The notes below the pieces were generated by a model. The model worked only from the letters and a program-made list of their open reading frames with translations, was not told the origin of the DNA and ran no database searches. Both the position numbers and the translations under genes were made by a program. 8,080 bases of DNA from Miltoncostaeales bacterium (GTDB lineage: Bacteria > Actinomycetota > Thermoleophilia > Miltoncostaeales > Miltoncostaeaceae): contig JAUROO010000033.1 in NCBI GenBank assembly GCA_030829765.1, positions 1 to 8,080 of the forward strand, read 5' to 3'. Shown here piece after piece: positions 5,821 through 8,080 of the stretch (its first letter is position 1; every line of letters starts with the position of its first letter).

Positions 5821-7137
5821 CTACCGGGCGCCCACCCCGCGCGCGGCCTCGCGGAACACGTCCCCGCGGTGCTCGTATCCCGTGAACTGATCGAACGATG
5901 CGCATGCCGGCGCCAGCAGCACCACATCGCCCGGCACGGCGTCGCGTGCGGCCTGTGACACCGCCTCCGGCAGACCGCCCACCAGCGTGGACGCCACCCC
6001 CACCGCGGCCATCTCCGCGCCCATCTCCGGGCCGGTCTCGCCGATCAGGTATGCGTGCACCACCGCGCCCGCCGCGGCCGCGGCCAGGTCCGCGAAGGGA
6101 GTGCCCTTGCTGCTGCCCCCGGCAATCAGGCGCACCCCCACGGGATAGGCGTCGAGCGCCGCGATTGCCGCGGCGGGATTGGTGGCCTTCGAATCGTTCA
6201 CGAACGTCACACCGCCCGCGGTGCCCACGACCTCCAGCCGATGCGGTACGCCGGGGAAGGTCGCGAGGCCGGCCGCGATCTCCGCGCCCCCCAGTCCGGC
6301 ATGGGCCGCCATGGCGGCGGCGGCCATCACGTTCTGCCGGTTATGTGCTCCACGCAGGGGAATCGCATCCCATGGCGCCACCCGTCCGAGGCCCCGTACA
6401 TGCAGCCCTTCCGCAGCCCATGACACCGTGTCAGGCCCCTCGTCCGCCCCGTCGGACACATGACGGGTGGGCGCCGCCCCCGGGCAGTCCATGCCCGCGG
6501 GCAGGATGGCCAGATCGCCTGCATCCTGATGCGCGAACACGTTCAGCTTGGCCTGCCGGTACGCCGCGAAGTCCGGGTAGCGGTCCAGGTGGTCGGGCGT
6601 CACGTTGAGCAGCACCGCGGCGTGCGGGTGGAACGAGGGCGTGTCCTCCAGCTGGAACGACGAGCACTCGGCCACCAGCCAGCAGTCCCCTGCCATCTGC
6701 CCCACCAGGGACGCCATCGGTGTGCCCACGTTGCCGCAGGCCACCGCATCGAGGCCGGCAGATCGCAGCAGGTGCGCCAGCAATTCGGTGGTGGTGGTCT
6801 TGCCGTTGGTACCGGTGATCGCCATGACCGGGTTGGGCATGGCCCGCGACGCCAGTTCGATCTCGCTCCACACCGGCGTGCCCGCCGCGTACGCCGCCGC
6901 CAGCGGAGGCGCCTCGCGCGGCACCCCGGGACTGCGAATCACCAGATCCGCCGGCACGGGGTCCTCGCTGGGCGCCCGCACCTCCACGCCTGCGGCGCGC
7001 AGGTCGTCCGCGGGCACGGCGTCGCGGTCCACTGCCACCACCTGCCAGCCCAGATCGCGCAGCAGGCCCGCGGCGGCACGCCCGGACCGGGCCAGGCCCA
7101 CCACCAGGGCACGGCCGGGCGCGGGAAGGCCGCTCAC
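5821..7137 (-). CDS. murD: UDP-N-acetylmuramoyl-L-alanine--D-glutamate ligase MurD
   Basis: MurD is the cytoplasmic ATP-dependent ligase that adds D-Glu to UDP-MurNAc-L-Ala. The product has 438 residues, a normal length. The N-terminal UDP-binding domain opens with ALVVGLARSG (10-19) and contains VIRSPGVP (66-73). The central ATPase domain has GTNGKTTTT (109-117, Lys113), ECSSFQL (157-163), NVTPDHLDRY (178-187), Lys197 in YRQAKLNVF (the place of the carbamylated Lys), and RGAHNRQN (262-269). The C-terminal domain has PHRLE (298-302), NDSKATN (314-320), GGSSKG (340-345) and the strongly MurD-specific APACASFDQF (409-418). The GTG start forms a GTGA overlap with the mraY stop and no ribosome site is visible, so coupled translation is likely. 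The open frame continues upstream to 7494, but that part lies antiparallel in phase within mraY and is not MurD sequence. The stop is TAG. Confidence 0.97.
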   Translation of the reverse strand: MSGLPAPGRALVVGLARSGRAAAGLLRDLGWQVVAVDRDAVPADDLRAAGVEVRAPSEDPVPADLVIRSPGVPREAPPLAAAYAAGTPVWSEIELASRAMPNPVMAITGTNGKTTTTELLAHLLRSAGLDAVACGNVGTPMASLVGQMAGDCWLVAECSSFQLEDTPSFHPHAAVLLNVTPDHLDRYPDFAAYRQAKLNVFAHQDAGDLAILPAGMDCPGAAPTRHVSDGADEGPDTVSWAAEGLHVRGLGRVAPWDAIPLRGAHNRQNVMAAAAMAAHAGLGGAEIAAGLATFPGVPHRLEVVGTAGGVTFVNDSKATNPAAAIAALDAYPVGVRLIAGGSSKGTPFADLAAAAAGAVVHAYLIGETGPEMGAEMAAVGVASTLVGGLPEAVSQAARDAVPGDVVLLAPACASFDQFTGYEHRGDVFREAARGVGAR

Positions 7138-8080
7138 GCGGGCAGCGTGCGGAAGAACAGCGTGAAGCCGATGCCGGCGAACATGAGCGCAATGAGCCAG
7201 AACCGCACGATGATCTTGGTCTCGCTCCAGCCGGCCATCTCGAAGTGGTGATGCACCGGCGCCATCAGGAACACCCGCCGCCCCGTGCGCTTGAACACCA
7301 CCACCTGGATCATCACCGACAGCGCCTCGATCACGAACATGCCACCGATGAAGATGAGCAGGATCTCCGTCTTGGTCATGACGGCCATGGCCGCGATCGC
7401 GCCACCCAACGCAAATGACCCGGTGTCGCCCATGAACACCGACGCGGGGTAGGAGTTGAACCACAGGAACCCGACGCACGCGCCCATGAGGCACGCGGCG
7501 AGGATCGCCAGGTCGCGCTGGCCCGTGACGACATAGGTCATCCCCACATACGCGAGCAGGGCGATGGCCATGGTGCCCGCCGCCAGGCCGTCCAGCCCGT
7601 CGGTCAGGTTGACCGCGTTCGTGGCGCCGGCCAGGATCAGGAAGACCATCAGCCCGAAGGCAATGGGACCGACATCGAGCGAGTACCTGACCACATGGAA
7701 GTCGATGGTGGTGGGAACGCCCACCACCCGCACCGAGACCACCGCCAGCACCACGGCGATCACCACGAGTCCCAGCATCTTCCAGCGCCCCGAGAGGCCC
7801 AGCGAGCGCTTCTTGACGATCTTCATCCAGTCATCAACGAAGCCGATGGTGCCGCAGGCGAGGGTGGTGAACAGCACCAGCATCGAGGCGGTGCTGTGCG
7901 ACGACAGGATGAGGAACGGAATGGCCATGGCCAGCAGGATGAGCAGCCCGCCCATGGTGGGGGTGCCCTGCTTCTCCGCATGCCCCTGCGGGATCTCCCC
8001 CTGCGGGCGCACAAACTGCCCCACGTCGTGATCGCGCAGCCAGCGGATGACGCGCGGGCCCAGGAACAGCAACAGCATGA
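7134..8080 (-). CDS. mraY: Phospho-MurNAc-pentapeptide transferase MraY (5' end cut by the window)
   Basis: MraY is the multi-pass membrane enzyme that transfers phospho-MurNAc-pentapeptide from UDP to undecaprenyl phosphate, making lipid I. Numbered from the first in-window Met (8078), 314 residues are visible. Family signatures are GTPTMGG (38-44), VDDWMK with the paired catalytic Asp (81-86), NAVNLTDGLDGLA (154-166), PASVFMGDTGS (211-221) and the HHH motif PVHHHFEM (274-281), followed by GWSETKIIVRFW. Many hydrophobic spans lie between these motifs. The frame is open to the window edge. Family members usually have 10-25 more residues of the first membrane span before the LGP at 6-8, so the Met at 8078 is probably internal and the gene is most likely truncated. 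The stop overlaps the GTG of murD. Upstream neighbours murF and murE are expected but not seen. Confidence 0.97.
   Translation of the reverse strand, partial: MLLLFLGPRVIRWLRDHDVGQFVRPQGEIPQGHAEKQGTPTMGGLLILLAMAIPFLILSSHSTASMLVLFTTLACGTIGFVDDWMKIVKKRSLGLSGRWKMLGLVVIAVVLAVVSVRVVGVPTTIDFHVVRYSLDVGPIAFGLMVFLILAGATNAVNLTDGLDGLAAGTMAIALLAYVGMTYVVTGQRDLAILAACLMGACVGFLWFNSYPASVFMGDTGSFALGGAIAAMAVMTKTEILLIFIGGMFVIEALSVMIQVVVFKRTGRRVFLMAPVHHHFEMAGWSETKIIVRFWLIALMFAGIGFTLFFRTLPA

Noticed and set aside
5790..5927. Upstream extension of the ftsW frame to an ATG at 5927
   Set aside because: It overlaps the conserved APACASFDQF and EHRGD end of murD and adds Arg/Cys-rich residues before the basic N-terminus; the GTG at 5789 is a better start.
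7138..7494. Upstream extension of the murD frame to 7494
   Set aside because: It lies within mraY and encodes a His/Arg/Gly-rich sequence. The GTG at 7137 gives a normal-length MurD beginning right before its first glycine-rich strand.
1..8080. Search for mobile elements, CRISPR arrays, tRNA/rRNA genes, riboswitches or an undescribed gene system
   Set aside because: Coding sequence of eight conserved dcw genes accounts for almost every base, and nothing in the two small gaps resembles these elements. I found no unexplained gene or module.

Overview
The window is a GC-rich (by eye about 70 %) stretch of a bacterial division and cell wall (dcw) cluster, lying entirely on the minus strand. In transcription order it reads mraY (5' end cut by the window edge), murD, ftsW, murG, murC, murB, ftsQ and ftsZ (only the first 61 codons inside the window). 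No ftsA lies between ftsQ and ftsZ, the genes are tightly packed, and GTG starts dominate. This points to an actinobacterium-like organism. Several sequence details (MurG with EADSRLGLANR in place of the common HEQNAVPG-type loop, MurC with a GAHGKST P-loop, murB between murC and ftsQ) make a deep-branching class such as Thermoleophilia a reasonable guess. That placement is inference from memory of these families, not a computed result.

Layout by position: 8080-7134 mraY, 7137-5821 murD, 5789-4548 ftsW, 4606-3539 murG, 3542-2211 murC, 2218-1304 murB, 1303-347 ftsQ, a 161-base gap, then ftsZ from 185 off the left edge. Nearly every junction overlaps or abuts: GTGA overlaps at mraY/murD and murG/murC, an 8-base overlap at murC/murB, TGA directly followed by GTG at murB/ftsQ, and an unusually long overlap of at least 59 bases at ftsW/murG. 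The only real intergenic gap precedes ftsZ. It holds a good promoter-like sequence (TTGACC-N17-TAGGGT) and a strong Shine-Dalgarno sequence.

Together the genes cover most of the route from UDP-sugar precursors to septal peptidoglycan. MurB and MurC make UDP-MurNAc and add L-Ala, and MurD adds D-Glu. MraY transfers the finished pentapeptide precursor to the lipid carrier (lipid I), and MurG adds GlcNAc (lipid II). FtsW polymerises lipid II at the septum, while FtsQ and FtsZ belong to the divisome. murE, murF and the ftsI-type transpeptidase would be expected upstream of mraY, outside the window.

I see no mobile element, CRISPR array, RNA gene or defence-like module, and no sign of an undescribed system. 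The points worth a second look are the ftsW/murG overlap and murG start, the ftsZ promoter gap, the FtsQ low-complexity tail, and a few motif variants.
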